Assembly: GCF_018131005.1 (NCBI RefSeq)
Contig: NZ_JAFCJK010000003.1
Span: 62,001 to 126,000, forward strand
DNA length: 64,000 nt
Reading direction: 5' to 3'
Source of the DNA: Bradyrhizobium lablabi
GTDB taxonomy: Bacteria > Pseudomonadota > Alphaproteobacteria > Rhizobiales > Xanthobacteraceae
Made by a program: the position numbers and the translations under genes. Of the stretch, positions 38,024 through 47,755 are shown piece by piece (the stretch's first letter is position 1; every line of letters starts with the position of its first letter). The notes beneath the pieces were generated by a model. That model saw only the letters and a list, made by a program, of their open reading frames with translations. It was not told where the DNA came from and did not search any database.

Positions 38024-39163
38024 CTACAGTCGCGATAGCGCCGGTAGGATGCGATAGCGGGCGATCTCATGCGGAAACTCGCCGCGGTTTGCCAACAGAA
38101 GCACTCCGATCTTTCGCGCAGGCACAAGCCCCATATAGGCCGACGCGTTGTTCAGGCCCCCCGGCTTGTCGACGATCTCCACGCCGTCAATTTCGACGTT
38201 TTCCCAAGCCATCGCCTGCCCGAACTTTTCGTCGATGCGAACTATCTGCCTTTGGGTCATTCGCAGAGCCTCGCGCAGCTGTGGATCGGCCACGTTTCCG
38301 TCAATGCAGGCGGCCATGAACCTGGCGAGATCCTGCGCGGAGGAGAACATTTGTCCGGTGCCCGGAAAATCGAAGTAGCTCTGCTGATTTCCGATCGGAC
38401 CAATCGGCTTGCCTTGGTCGGAGTAGCCCTGAACGGCTTTCTGCAACAAGTCCGCCGGCATAATCGCACGGTTGTCAGGCCCACGTTCCGGGATCAGCGT
38501 CGAGTGCATGCCAAGGGGCGTTAGTATGCGGTCTTTCATCAGCTGTGCGATCGGGAGGCCGTAACGGCGCTCAAGCACCAGCTGCAGCAGGACGTAACCG
38601 GCATGCGTATAGATGCGCTGCTTGCCAGGTTCCTCGCCGTCGGGCGGGGTCCAGGCATTCAGCATGTCAATGAATTCGGGCAAGGAATATGAGACGTTCG
38701 GCCACGGCGGATGATCAGTGGGTAGCAAGAGAGCGGAGGTGTGGGTAACGAGCTCGCCAATGGTCACCCGACGAATATAGTGGCCGTTCAATTCGGTGAG
38801 ATATTTGCTGACGGGCTCATCCAACCTCAATTCGCCGCGGATCACACCTATCGCGACCAGTGTAGCTTCGAACACCTTCCGTACGGAAGCAACGTTAAAG
38901 AGCGTGTCCGACGTGACGGGCAGCTTCTCGGTCTGCTCGGCCAGCCCGAAGTTAAGGAACTGCATCCTGCCGCCGGCGTAAACCGCGGCGGCGACACCGC
39001 CCGGATGCTCGGCCGTCGCCGCGGGAGCCAGGCTCTCCGTCACGATCTCTCGGACATGCGCGTCCATCTCACTATCCGCGGTCACGGCTCGTACCCCCAC
39101 GAGCATGACAAGCAAGAGGGATAGACCTGTGCTCGCGCCGCAAATCCATGACTTTATCGACAT
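38024..39163 (-). CDS. serine hydrolase of the beta-lactamase (class C-like) family, exported
   Basis: A 379-residue protein with an N-terminal signal or anchor (SWICGASTGLSLLLVMLVGVRA). The SxxK nucleophile motif is SVRK near residue 91 ('TLFNVASVRKVFEATLVAIG'). A YxN-type element is replaced by 'YTHAGYVLLQLVLE' near residue 185. The C-terminal block is 'KPGGLNNASAYMGLVPARKIGVLLLANRG' (in part). This is the general fold of class C beta-lactamases, esterases and D-aminopeptidases. Actual beta-lactam hydrolysis cannot be claimed. It is monocistronic. Confidence 0.87.
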   Translation of the reverse strand: MSIKSWICGASTGLSLLLVMLVGVRAVTADSEMDAHVREIVTESLAPAATAEHPGGVAAAVYAGGRMQFLNFGLAEQTEKLPVTSDTLFNVASVRKVFEATLVAIGVIRGELRLDEPVSKYLTELNGHYIRRVTIGELVTHTSALLLPTDHPPWPNVSYSLPEFIDMLNAWTPPDGEEPGKQRIYTHAGYVLLQLVLERRYGLPIAQLMKDRILTPLGMHSTLIPERGPDNRAIMPADLLQKAVQGYSDQGKPIGPIGNQQSYFDFPGTGQMFSSAQDLARFMAACIDGNVADPQLREALRMTQRQIVRIDEKFGQAMAWENVEIDGVEIVDKPGGLNNASAYMGLVPARKIGVLLLANRGEFPHEIARYRILPALSRL

Positions 39164-39196
39164 CGCGGGCGTTCGGACCGGTACGCTAGTTCGCTC

Positions 39197-39527
39197 TCAC
39201 CGCCGGCCCTGGCAGGCAAGCAAGCGATCTGAACGATTGGAACATCGGAAATTACCACGGTTGTTGTAGGCCCAAGCCATATTTCGGATCGCCGTCGTAA
39301 TCCTTCCTGTGGAAGGAGCCGCGGCCGCGGTTTTTGAAGGGCTCGACGCGTTCAGCTGCCGACTCGTTTGCATCGTCGACGATGCGGCTGCAAGCCGCGC
39401 CCCCGACCTCGGGCTTGTCGGCGCTGACGGCGCACTCATCCCGGTCGGCTGGCGTAGCGGCCAACGCCGGCATCGCAAGCAGGAGGCCCACGCAAAGAAG
39501 CAGTCCATCTGATCCACGCGCTGCCAT
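39197..39527 (-). pseudogene. degenerate exported TPR protein (frameshift and internal deletion)
   Basis: The first frame (39527 to 39252) gives a signal peptide, then 'DRDECAVSADKPEVGGAACSRIVDD' (in part) and 'NRGRGSFHRKDYD', matching the start of rhizobial tetratricopeptide proteins. It continues as 'GDPKYGLGLQQPW' and stops. In another frame the same DNA reads 'MAWAYNNRGN' at exactly the place where TPR proteins have 'DPKYALAYNNRGN'. So a frameshift lies near 39270, and the A-helix 'RAIADYNEAIRL' part of the repeat seems deleted before it. The second frame ends at 39197. It is a remnant gene. Confidence 0.7.
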
Positions 39528-39636
39528 GCCGTTACCTTCCGCCTCGCGCTCCGACGCAACGCGTACCGGGTGATGACTTTATTCAACGCCGTAATGCCCC
39601 GCGGAGGCCTGCTTGATCCGCTCAGGTTGGACGTTG

Positions 39637-40899
39637 TCAGGCCGCCACGTCAATCTTGGGTTTCTGTCTTCCGCGTGCGGGAGGGCTCCCATTTATGAAC
39701 CGTGGCTCTCTGTTTTCGCTCGCAAATGTTTGACCCTCTTTCTTGTACGTTTCGATTGCTTTCATTGCGGCGCTCTTGCCGAGGTCTCGGCCCCTTTCTA
39801 AATTGCTGTGGTTCCATTTGAAGTCGATGTGATGCGGCACGTGAATCTCGACGACGGTACCGTTCCACTCCTTCCCAGATGGCAGCGTGTCGCACGCGAC
39901 ATGATATTCGAACAGTTTCACATCGTCCTCCCCGACGGTGGCTGCGAACAATTGGCAAAGATTTGCCAACGCATCGTGCAGGTTCTTTGGTTCATGAATT
40001 TGCTTCCTGTCGACAATCCTGCATACCCATATCTCGTCGAGATCAGGGTGCTCTTCGAGGAGGTCTAAGAAATTGACCGTGTCGACTAGAGCTCCTTCGC
40101 AATACGTGGTCCCCCTTATGTCGACGGTTTCCTCGACGAACGGAAGGGCTGAACAGGCACACAGGGTGGATCCGTTAATGTCTCCCTCATACCGCTCGCT
40201 CTTCATTTTCCAATTGGCAAAAAGCGCGAGATCCTGCTTGTGAAGATCGAAGGCATTGTGAAATATGTGCGGGACACCCTGCCCGTACAGCCTGTCGAAA
40301 CGTATGCTCTCCATAAAGCGGCTGTTTGGATAATTGATTCTGGAGAGACCATTAACGTCGGACAGGAACATCATAGAGGTCAGATAGCGGACAAAGGGGT
40401 GAGGCGCCAAGACCTGATTGAGAATCCAGCCATTGATGTCTCCGATGTCCCATTTGATTCTGGGGTCAGAAAGCATCGATATGGTTTCGAAAAAGGCCCG
40501 CGTCATTCTATGCGGCAGCCACACACCCTGATAGTTGTTAAGATCCGAGATGAACTTCCAGAACGCCTCTGTGTTGCCGAACCAGTTCGTTCCAAACACA
40601 GAATTAATGGGAAAACGACTGTAGCTCTCGTCGTCCCGAAATATGTGGGTTTTGAAGAAGTCGTATGCCTGGCCAGCCTTGTTCGGCCCATCGTACTGGT
40701 TGTAAACGATGCCGACCCAGGCACCAATGCAGGATAACGACCACACATCAAAAGTAATCTCGGGAGCGTACTTCTCAAATGCCTTCAGAATCCCGAGATG
40801 CAATCCTGCTGCCGGCCCACCTCCTCCGAGCGTGATCGCTCTCTTTGGTCGCTTCTCACCCCCTTCGGAAGCAATAATTTCTGTTTGGCGTGTGGGCAT
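39637..40899 (-). CDS. patatin-like phospholipase family protein with altered catalytic residues
   Basis: A 420-residue patatin-fold protein. The oxyanion loop LGGGGPAAGLHLGIL is intact. The nucleophile elbow, normally GxSxG as in GTSIGA, reads LSCIGA near residue 55, putting Cys where Ser is expected. The catalytic DG[GA] motif reads EGA near residue 268 ('YCEGALVDTVNF'), putting Glu in place of Asp. Either this is a subfamily using Cys/Glu or it is catalytically silent. No signal peptide is present. The ATG at 40899 is chosen because AAAGGAGG lies 7 nt upstream; an ATG at 40920 is in frame. Confidence 0.87.
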   Translation of the reverse strand: MPTRQTEIIASEGGEKRPKRAITLGGGGPAAGLHLGILKAFEKYAPEITFDVWSLSCIGAWVGIVYNQYDGPNKAGQAYDFFKTHIFRDDESYSRFPINSVFGTNWFGNTEAFWKFISDLNNYQGVWLPHRMTRAFFETISMLSDPRIKWDIGDINGWILNQVLAPHPFVRYLTSMMFLSDVNGLSRINYPNSRFMESIRFDRLYGQGVPHIFHNAFDLHKQDLALFANWKMKSERYEGDINGSTLCACSALPFVEETVDIRGTTYCEGALVDTVNFLDLLEEHPDLDEIWVCRIVDRKQIHEPKNLHDALANLCQLFAATVGEDDVKLFEYHVACDTLPSGKEWNGTVVEIHVPHHIDFKWNHSNLERGRDLGKSAAMKAIETYKKEGQTFASENREPRFINGSPPARGRQKPKIDVAA

Positions 40900-41717
40900 C
40901 GGAGTCCTCCTTTGTCTCATGCAAAAGGAGCGGACGCGCTTCTGCAGTGTGTGCGAGAGCTAAGAAGCTGCGCTAACTCTGCGCTTACGATTCACTATTC
41001 CGCCCCGACTATGATGACGTGTTCGTAACTGCTGGTTAGAGCCATTGGCTCGGTCGGTCCCTTCAACTTATTCCAGGCGAGAACGCTGCGGCCTTCGACC
41101 GTCGCGGAGTTTTGGTGGCCGCCGTTGCAGTGGTCAGTACGGTTAGAGCGATCTATCGGTCGCGGCCTTTGCAACGGACGCGATCCGGGCGTCGCCTCAT
41201 CCACCTCCCCGTTGACCCAAGGCCGCGCTTGCGCTGAATAGCACGGTGGTCGCGTTGTAGCTGTGATGCAATTCACAGAGCACGCGGTGTTGGATTGGCG
41301 AGATGCAGATCAATGCCAAGTCGGCCATTTTCGACCGAGTGAGCGGGCTTTGCTGACTCTGTTGGGAGTTGATTTCAAGGCAACAACTCATTCCAGCGAA
41401 GCATCTTTTCAGTGAACCATTTTTTTTGCTGCGAGGACTAATCTCCGAGCGGAAATTCACCGCTCGCCATGTCGAGCGGCATCGAAGACACGATTCGTCG
41501 CTCCCCGGCTGCAATTCGGTCGCATGCAGCGGTTGTCTTTCTGCTGACTTAGTCCGGAAGAAGTGAGTTGGCGCTTGCCGCAACCCTCACCATCGTACCT
41601 TTTTGGAGGAGATACCATGACCAGATTCGGTTGGGCTCGGTGCAGGGCGGGATGATTGCGCTTGGAAGCGATACTTGCGGGAGCTGAGGACCGAGCCCAG
41701 GGAGGAGCCAATTTGCC
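40900..41717. other. long intergenic region, no gene recognised except a possible short leader ORF
   Basis: About 800 nt between divergent genes. Open frames on the minus strand (40995-41276, 41197-41583) lack family features. It must carry the promoters of the patatin-like gene and the cyclase gene. Confidence 0.4.
41617..41655 (+). CDS. possible 12-residue leader peptide before the cyclase gene
   Basis: ATG at 41617 preceded by an ideal TTTGGAGGAGATACC ribosome-binding site, coding MTRFGWARCRAG and then TGA. It ends 62 nt before the start of the 1118-residue cyclase, whose own Shine-Dalgarno (GGGAGGAG) is farther from its ATG than ideal. It could control translation of the downstream gene, or be a relic of an earlier start. 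Confidence 0.35.
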   Translation: MTRFGWARCRAG

Positions 41718-44700
41718 ATGAGGGGCGTCACCGAGTGGCTCGAATCGATCGGCTTGTCAGAGTATGCCCAGCGCTTCGCCGAGAACGGCATTGACCTCTC
41801 GGTCGTCCGCGACCTGACAGACCAGGACCTCAAGGACCTCGGCGTCCTGTTGGGTCATCGCCGCAAGATGCTGCGCGCGATCGCGGAGCGTGATGACGCA
41901 GCCAGGCCTGAACCGGCGGAAACAGCGACCGAACTGAGGCGACCGGATGAAGGCGAGCGGCGCCATCTCACGGTGATGTTTTGTGACTTGGTTGGCTCCA
42001 CGGCCCTTGCGGCGCGGTTGGACCCGGAGGACATGCGAGCGCTAATTGGCGCGTATCGAACCAGTATCGCAGAAGTCATAGGCCGTTATCAGGGAAGGAT
42101 TGCTCGCTATATGGGTGACGGTGTGTTGGTCTACTTCGGCTATCCGCAATCACATGAGGATGATGCCGAACTGGCGGTGCGCGCCTCACTCGCACTCATT
42201 CATGCCGTAGCGAGCATCCGGAATGCCGCCGCGGCATTGCAGATTCGCATCGGAATTGCGACGGGCACCGTGGTCGTAGCCGAGCTGCTGATTGAGAATG
42301 TTCCGGCAGAGCGAGAGGTTGTTGGTGAGACGCCGAACCTTGCCGCGCGCCTGCAAGCGATGGCCGAGCCGGGGACTGTGTTGATCTGCGCGTGCACGCG
42401 CCGGCTCACCGCGGGAGAGTTCCACTACCGCGACCTCGGTCCGGTCGCGCTGAAAGGCTGGGAGGAGCCGCTCGGAGTCTATCAGGTGCTGGAGATGAGC
42501 GGTGTAGAGAGCCGTTTCGAGGCCATGCACACCACCAAGCTGCCGCCGCTGTTCGGGCGTGAGGAGGAAATAGAGCTGCTGTTACGCCGCTGGCGACAAG
42601 CTACACAGGAAGAAGGCCGGGTGGTGACGCTTACGGGAGAGCCGGGTATTGGCAAATCTCACATTGCTTTGGCGCTCAATGAGCGGCTCCAGGGGGAATC
42701 ACACATCACACTGCGCTATTTCTGCTCCGAGCATCATACCCAGAGCGCCTTGTTCCCGTTTATCAGCCAGCTCGAACGTGCGGCCGGGTTCAAGCACAGC
42801 GACTCACCTCAGGAGAAGCTATCCAAACTGGAAGTTCTACTCGCGCAATCCACGCACGATCCCGAACACCTGCCAGTTCTCGCCAATTTGTTGGCGCTGC
42901 CGACCGATGATCACTACCGACTGCAAGACCTCACGCCACAAAAACGCAAAGAGAAGACCTTTGCGGCACTATTGGCCCAGCTCGATGGGTTAGTGGCGCA
43001 GCGGCCGGTTTTGCTCATTTTCGAAGATGTACACTGGATTGACCCAACCTCGCTTGAGCTCCTCGTAGCTACTGTGGAGCACGTGCCGCAGCTTCGGACA
43101 CTCTTGCTGATCACGGCGAGGCCTGAATTCACTTCGCCCTGGCCGAGCTATCCCCACACCACAACGATCCGGCTGACTCGCCTTGGCCGACGCGACGGAA
43201 CAGCGTTGGTCCTGCGGGTGACCGGTGGCAAACCGCTCCCCAAGGAGGTTATGGAGCACATTCTCGCACATACCGATGGGGTGCCGCTATTCGTCGAGGA
43301 ACTAACGAAGATGGTGCTGGAAGGCGGCTTGTTGCGAGAACGGGAGGGTGAATATGTTCTCGAGGCGCCTCTACCGTCGTTGGCGATCCCAACCACGTTG
43401 CAAGCTTCGTTGATGGCTCGTCTTGACCGGTTGTCACCGGTGCGGGACGTCGCCCAAATCGGAGCCGTCGCAGGTCGCGAATTTCATTACGAACTTGTGA
43501 GTGCCGTCGCCTGGCTGCCGAAGCAGAGATTGGACGAGGCGCTCGACCAATTGGTGCGCTCGGAACTGTTGTTCTGCCGGGGTGAAATTCCACACGCGGT
43601 CTACACCTTCAAACACGCGCTGGTGCGGGACGCCGCCTACTCGGGACTCTTGAAGGGCCGACGCGCAACGCTGCACGCCAGCATCGCCGACGCCTTCGAG
43701 CAACGGTTCCCGGAAATTGTGGAGGCTCAACCCGAAACTCTCGCGCACCATCTCACGGTGGCGGGACTGTTTGAAAAAGCGGGAGGATATTGGCTGCAGG
43801 CCGGTAAGAAGGCCGCCATGCGCTCCGCCAACCTCGAAGCCATCGTTCACCTGCAGCGAGGAATCGAGACCTCGGTTCATTTGGTCGACGGGGCACGGAA
43901 GGACAGGCTGGAGCTTGATTTCCAATTCGCTCTGGGACCCTGCCTGATAGCTACCCAGGGCCCTGCCTCGAACAAGGCGGTGGCGACGTTCACGCGTGCG
44001 CGCGAGTTGTGCGAGCGCCTCGGAGATCCCCCGGAGCAGCTGCAAGTCATGTTTTGGTTGGCCACCGCGAGCGTTATTCGCGGTGAGTTGCCGGTTGCCG
44101 AGGAAATGGTCGCGGTCCTGCTCCATCTCGCCGAGGCGCGCGGCAATCGACCAGCGTTGCTCAACGCAATGCGGGGGCAAGCCATGATTCGGCTTTTCAT
44201 GGGACATCTCACCGGTGCCCGCGACGCGATCGAACGGGCCGTTGAGGCGTTTGACGCAAGCACCGAGGAGGAGAGACTGGAGGCCCGTGCAGCTGGCCAG
44301 GATGCCGGAGTGGCGGACCTTGCCCTGATGTCTTGGGTTCTCTGGCTGCTCGGCCATGTCGACACGGCACTCACACGAATGGACGCCGCTATTCAGCGGG
44401 CAGACAAGATCGCTCATCCACATTCGCAGGCTTATGCTTGCTACTATGCGTCTGTTCTCCACGCTCTTCGCGGCGAGCTATTGACTGCGCACCGCTACGC
44501 TGAACGCTGTCTCACCTTGTCGGAGGAACACGGATTCCGGCAATGGCGAGGATTGGCGCGCGCAGTCCGAGGGATATGCGCGACCTTTCTTGACCCTTCA
44601 TCCAGCGCACTCGAGGAAATCCGGACCGCGATGAATGAATATCGTGGCGCTGGGTATCAGCTGGGCATCACGGCACTGTACGTGCTCTTGTGTCCGGCCT

Positions 44701-45074
44701 TGTTGTTGAGCAATCAATGCGAGGCCGCGGTGGAGCTGATCGAGCAGGGCCTCGCTACGACCAGTCGTAATAGCGAACGGGTTTTTGAGGCCGAATTGTA
44801 TCGCCTGAAAGCGCACGCGCTGCTTGTCCGCGGCGCACCGGAAGCCAACACCGAGGCGCAATCACGGCTCGATCAGGCATTGACCACGGCAAGAAGCCAA
44901 CGCGCTAAAGCCCTCGAACTTCGCGCTGCGATGGACCTTGCAGCCCTATGGATCGACCAGGGCAGGCGCGAGGAAGCGCTCGAACTGCTCGAACCGATCT
45001 ACGCCTGGTGTACCGAGGGCCTTGAAACGCACGATCTGAAGAAGGCGAAGGCTTTGCTCGATCGGCTGCGGTGA
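41718..45074 (+). CDS. SAM domain / class III cyclase / AAA ATPase / TPR signalling protein
   Basis: A 1118-residue cytoplasmic signalling protein. Residues 1-62 form a sterile alpha motif domain ('VTEWLESIGLSEYAQRFAENGID' in part, 'LTDQDLKDLGVLLGHRRKML'). Residues about 75-245 are a class III cyclase with metal aspartates in 'VMFCDLVGSTAL' and 'YMGDGVLVYFG' and the N/R pair in TPNLAARLQ. Then comes an AAA_16 ATPase (Walker A GEPGIGKS near residue 309, Walker B 'PVLLIFEDVHWID'), and from about residue 700 TPR-like repeats. No membrane segment is visible. This architecture is widespread in Bradyrhizobium, where the SAM domain probably mediates oligomerisation. The ATG has GGGAGGAG about 12 nt upstream. 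Confidence 0.94.
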   Translation: MRGVTEWLESIGLSEYAQRFAENGIDLSVVRDLTDQDLKDLGVLLGHRRKMLRAIAERDDAARPEPAETATELRRPDEGERRHLTVMFCDLVGSTALAARLDPEDMRALIGAYRTSIAEVIGRYQGRIARYMGDGVLVYFGYPQSHEDDAELAVRASLALIHAVASIRNAAAALQIRIGIATGTVVVAELLIENVPAEREVVGETPNLAARLQAMAEPGTVLICACTRRLTAGEFHYRDLGPVALKGWEEPLGVYQVLEMSGVESRFEAMHTTKLPPLFGREEEIELLLRRWRQATQEEGRVVTLTGEPGIGKSHIALALNERLQGESHITLRYFCSEHHTQSALFPFISQLERAAGFKHSDSPQEKLSKLEVLLAQSTHDPEHLPVLANLLALPTDDHYRLQDLTPQKRKEKTFAALLAQLDGLVAQRPVLLIFEDVHWIDPTSLELLVATVEHVPQLRTLLLITARPEFTSPWPSYPHTTTIRLTRLGRRDGTALVLRVTGGKPLPKEVMEHILAHTDGVPLFVEELTKMVLEGGLLREREGEYVLEAPLPSLAIPTTLQASLMARLDRLSPVRDVAQIGAVAGREFHYELVSAVAWLPKQRLDEALDQLVRSELLFCRGEIPHAVYTFKHALVRDAAYSGLLKGRRATLHASIADAFEQRFPEIVEAQPETLAHHLTVAGLFEKAGGYWLQAGKKAAMRSANLEAIVHLQRGIETSVHLVDGARKDRLELDFQFALGPCLIATQGPASNKAVATFTRARELCERLGDPPEQLQVMFWLATASVIRGELPVAEEMVAVLLHLAEARGNRPALLNAMRGQAMIRLFMGHLTGARDAIERAVEAFDASTEEERLEARAAGQDAGVADLALMSWVLWLLGHVDTALTRMDAAIQRADKIAHPHSQAYACYYASVLHALRGELLTAHRYAERCLTLSEEHGFRQWRGLARAVRGICATFLDPSSSALEEIRTAMNEYRGAGYQLGITALYVLLCPALLLSNQCEAAVELIEQGLATTSRNSERVFEAELYRLKAHALLVRGAPEANTEAQSRLDQALTTARSQRAKALELRAAMDLAALWIDQGRREEALELLEPIYAWCTEGLETHDLKKAKALLDRLR

Positions 45075-45321
45075 TTTGCGCTGTCGCCTGTCCAAAACCG
45101 CGGCGGATCCAGGGCGTATCATAAGGCCGGTTCTGGGAGCGTGGCTCGGCTTTGGTCACTAACGGACATCCAGCCCCTTCTCGACCTTGGTCCCTCAGAA
45201 CCCGAAAGCGGACATTATGGCGCGCTGGCGACGGGCTGGCGACTGAGACGGCGGCGTTGGCAGTCGCGGCGGTCGATTGATATCTTTCAGATATATAAGA
45301 GAAGCCACGGGGAGGTCCAAC

Positions 45322-45774
45322 GTGCTGAAATCGATCGATCCCTTTCTAAACGCCGACGTGCTCTACGCGTTACGCTCCATGGGGCACGGCGACGATCTCG
45401 TCCTTTGCGATACCAACTTTCCGGCCGACTCTGTCGCCCGCCAGACTGTGCTCGGGCGATTGCTTCGCATTGACAATGTCACCGCCGCGCGCGCCGTGCG
45501 CGCCATCCTTTCGGTCATGCCGCTCGACTCCTTTGTCGACACGCCCGCCCTGCGGATGGAAATCGTCGGCCAGCCCAACGAAGTTCCTCCTGTACAAAGC
45601 GAAGTTCAGGCCGAGGTCGATGCGGCTCAGGGCCGTGCCTCACCCATGGCCGGCATCGAGCGGTTTGCTTTCTATGATCTTGCGAAGAAGGCCTATTGCG
45701 TCGTCCAAACTGGCGAGCGCCGCTTCTATGGCTGCTTTGTCTTCAAGAAGGGCGTCATCGGGCCCGAGGCGTGA
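45322..45774 (+). CDS. fucU: RbsD/FucU family sugar mutarotase
   Basis: About 150 residues. The family signature 'LRSMGHGDDLVLCDTNFP' contains the catalytic His near residue 20. The C-terminal 'FYDLAKKAYCVVQTGERRFYGCFVFKKGVI' (in part) is the conserved FucU block. FucU/RbsD proteins interconvert sugar anomers for downstream enzymes. A GTG at 45322 with GGGGAGG 6 nt upstream is the start; the frame is open from 45277. It precedes an ABC sugar uptake operon and lies near an aldose dehydrogenase and a lactonase. Together these suggest L-fucose or a related sugar. Confidence 0.92.
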   Translation: MLKSIDPFLNADVLYALRSMGHGDDLVLCDTNFPADSVARQTVLGRLLRIDNVTAARAVRAILSVMPLDSFVDTPALRMEIVGQPNEVPPVQSEVQAEVDAAQGRASPMAGIERFAFYDLAKKAYCVVQTGERRFYGCFVFKKGVIGPEA

Positions 45775-46023
45775 CGCTACGGCGGTCATGCTAGCGGCGG
45801 AGTAATCTCGTGGCGCGGCCCGTACGCGCGCCGATCTCTGCTGATGGTTCCATCGGCGTGGATTCGTTGACATTGATCAACGCCGTTGCATACTCAAAAC
45901 CGCGCCTGCCCACCTGTCCTGCGCCACCAAGAGCGCAGCAATACATGCGTCTGTGAACGACATGTCCTGAAGAAACGGTGCCCGACTTCGCGGCAAAGAA
46001 CATCAACAAAGGGAGGTTTCGTG

Positions 46024-47682
46024 ATGAAACAGCAAGAGCACGATCAGCATTCGCTGATGCGGCCTGACCGTCGCACCGTTCTCAAGGGCGCGGCAAGTGC
46101 CGCCGCACTCGGCACGACCGGTGCACTGGGCGCGTTCTCCGATCTTGCACTGGCGCAGGACGATCTGCGCGCAAAAATCCTGCAGATTCCAGGTGTCGGC
46201 AAGGGCGCGCCGACCGATTCCGACTGGCAGAAGGTCGGAGAACTTTGCCTCGGCCCGACCAAGGCAGGCGTGAAAGAAGGCGAGTTCAAGGGCGTCGAGC
46301 TCTCCTTCATGGGACTCAATAATCAGAACCTCCACAACCTGCTGTTCCGCGGATTCCTGAAGCCATGGGAGGCCTATACCGGCGCGAAAATTTCCTGGAT
46401 CGATCTTGCGCAGGCCGACTACAACCCGCGCCTGCAGCAGGCGATCGCGACCGGCACCGTCGACTTCGACGTGCTCGAGATGGGCGCTCCTTTCGAGGGC
46501 GATGTGTGCGGTAAGGGGCTGGCCTCGGAGATGCCAGAGTGGGTCAAGAAGCAGATCGACATCGATGACTACGTCGAATATCTGAAGCCGCCAGTCGGGA
46601 CCTGGAACGGAAAAACCTATCGCGTCACCATCGACGGCGACTGCCACAATTTCAACTACCGGACCGACATCTTCTCCGACGCGACACTCGCCAAGGCGTG
46701 GAAGGACGCCGGCAACACCAGCGAATGGGGCATGCCGAAAACCTGGCAGCAGGTGCAGGCCGTCACGAAATTCCTCAAGGGCAAGAAGTTCAAGGGCCAG
46801 AACGTCTACGGCTATCTCGACGCGCCAAAGCCCTGGGGTGGGTTCGGGTTCTATTTCCTCGGCAGTCGCGCCACGGCCTATGCCAAGCATCCCGACGACA
46901 AAGCCTGGCTGTTCGATGTCGACACAATGAAGCCACGCATCAACAATCCGGCCTGGGTCCGCGCCATTCAGGACGTCATCGACGCGCTACCCTCCGAACC
47001 GGCCGATCAACTCAACGCCGATCCGAATACTACCGGCTTCCAGCAATTCCTGGCCGGAATCGGCTCGATGATTCCCTGGTGGGGAGACATCGGACAGGTC
47101 GCGAAGGCGAGCGACACGTCGGTGGTCGGCGACGTCGTCGGCTTCGACATCCTTCCCGGTTCGGACGACGTCTATAATTCCAAGACCGGCAAATGGGACA
47201 AGCTCGCGAGCGGACCGAACCATGCGCCGAACTGCGCCTATCTGGGCTGGGGCATTTACGTGATGGCTCGTGTCAACGGCGACGCGAAGAAACACAAGGC
47301 GGCCTGGAGCGCTGCCGCCCATCTCGGCGGCAAGGACCTGTCGCTGTGGATGGTGATGTATCCGTCCGGCTTCCAGGTTCACCGGACCAGCCATTCCAAT
47401 ATCGACGAATGGGTGGCCGCGGGCTACGACAAGAAATACATCACCTCCTATCTGAACTCGCAATTCAACTCGTACAATCATCCCAATCGGGCGGTTGAGC
47501 CGCGCATTCCCGGCATCTTCCAGTACTACAGCATTGCAGAGGACGAACTGACCAAGATCTTCGCTGGCAAGGTGGACGCTCAGACCGGCGCTAACAACAT
47601 CGCCGCAGCCTGGGAGAAGTTGACGGACCAGCTCGGCCGCGAGAAGCAAATCGGGCTCTACAAGGCTTCGCTTGGCGCGTAG
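46024..47682 (+). CDS. extracellular sugar-binding protein of an ABC transporter, Tat signal
   Basis: A 552-residue periplasmic substrate-binding protein of the large carbohydrate type (family 1-like). The N-terminus has a twin-arginine signal (PDRRTVLKGAASAAALGTTGALG). Recognisable segments include 'KGVELSFMGLNNQNLHNLL', 'TGAKISWIDLAQADYNPRL' and 'DAGNTSEWGMPKTWQQVQAV'. The ATG at 46024 has GGGAGG upstream; a GTG one codon earlier is also possible. Two permease genes follow on the same strand. With fucU upstream and sugar dehydrogenase/lactonase genes downstream, its ligand is probably L-fucose or a similar sugar. Confidence 0.9.
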   Translation: MKQQEHDQHSLMRPDRRTVLKGAASAAALGTTGALGAFSDLALAQDDLRAKILQIPGVGKGAPTDSDWQKVGELCLGPTKAGVKEGEFKGVELSFMGLNNQNLHNLLFRGFLKPWEAYTGAKISWIDLAQADYNPRLQQAIATGTVDFDVLEMGAPFEGDVCGKGLASEMPEWVKKQIDIDDYVEYLKPPVGTWNGKTYRVTIDGDCHNFNYRTDIFSDATLAKAWKDAGNTSEWGMPKTWQQVQAVTKFLKGKKFKGQNVYGYLDAPKPWGGFGFYFLGSRATAYAKHPDDKAWLFDVDTMKPRINNPAWVRAIQDVIDALPSEPADQLNADPNTTGFQQFLAGIGSMIPWWGDIGQVAKASDTSVVGDVVGFDILPGSDDVYNSKTGKWDKLASGPNHAPNCAYLGWGIYVMARVNGDAKKHKAAWSAAAHLGGKDLSLWMVMYPSGFQVHRTSHSNIDEWVAAGYDKKYITSYLNSQFNSYNHPNRAVEPRIPGIFQYYSIAEDELTKIFAGKVDAQTGANNIAAAWEKLTDQLGREKQIGLYKASLGA

Positions 47683-47755
47683 TCCTCTACCTCACTGGGG
47701 CTGGTGCCGCTTTCGGCACCAGCCGAAACTTTCAAGGCGACAGAGCGCGATCTTG

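Noticed and set aside
41197..41583. A 128-codon minus-strand frame in the gap before the SAM-cyclase gene
   Set aside because: Irregular composition and no family match by eye. It overlaps the region that must hold the cyclase promoter.
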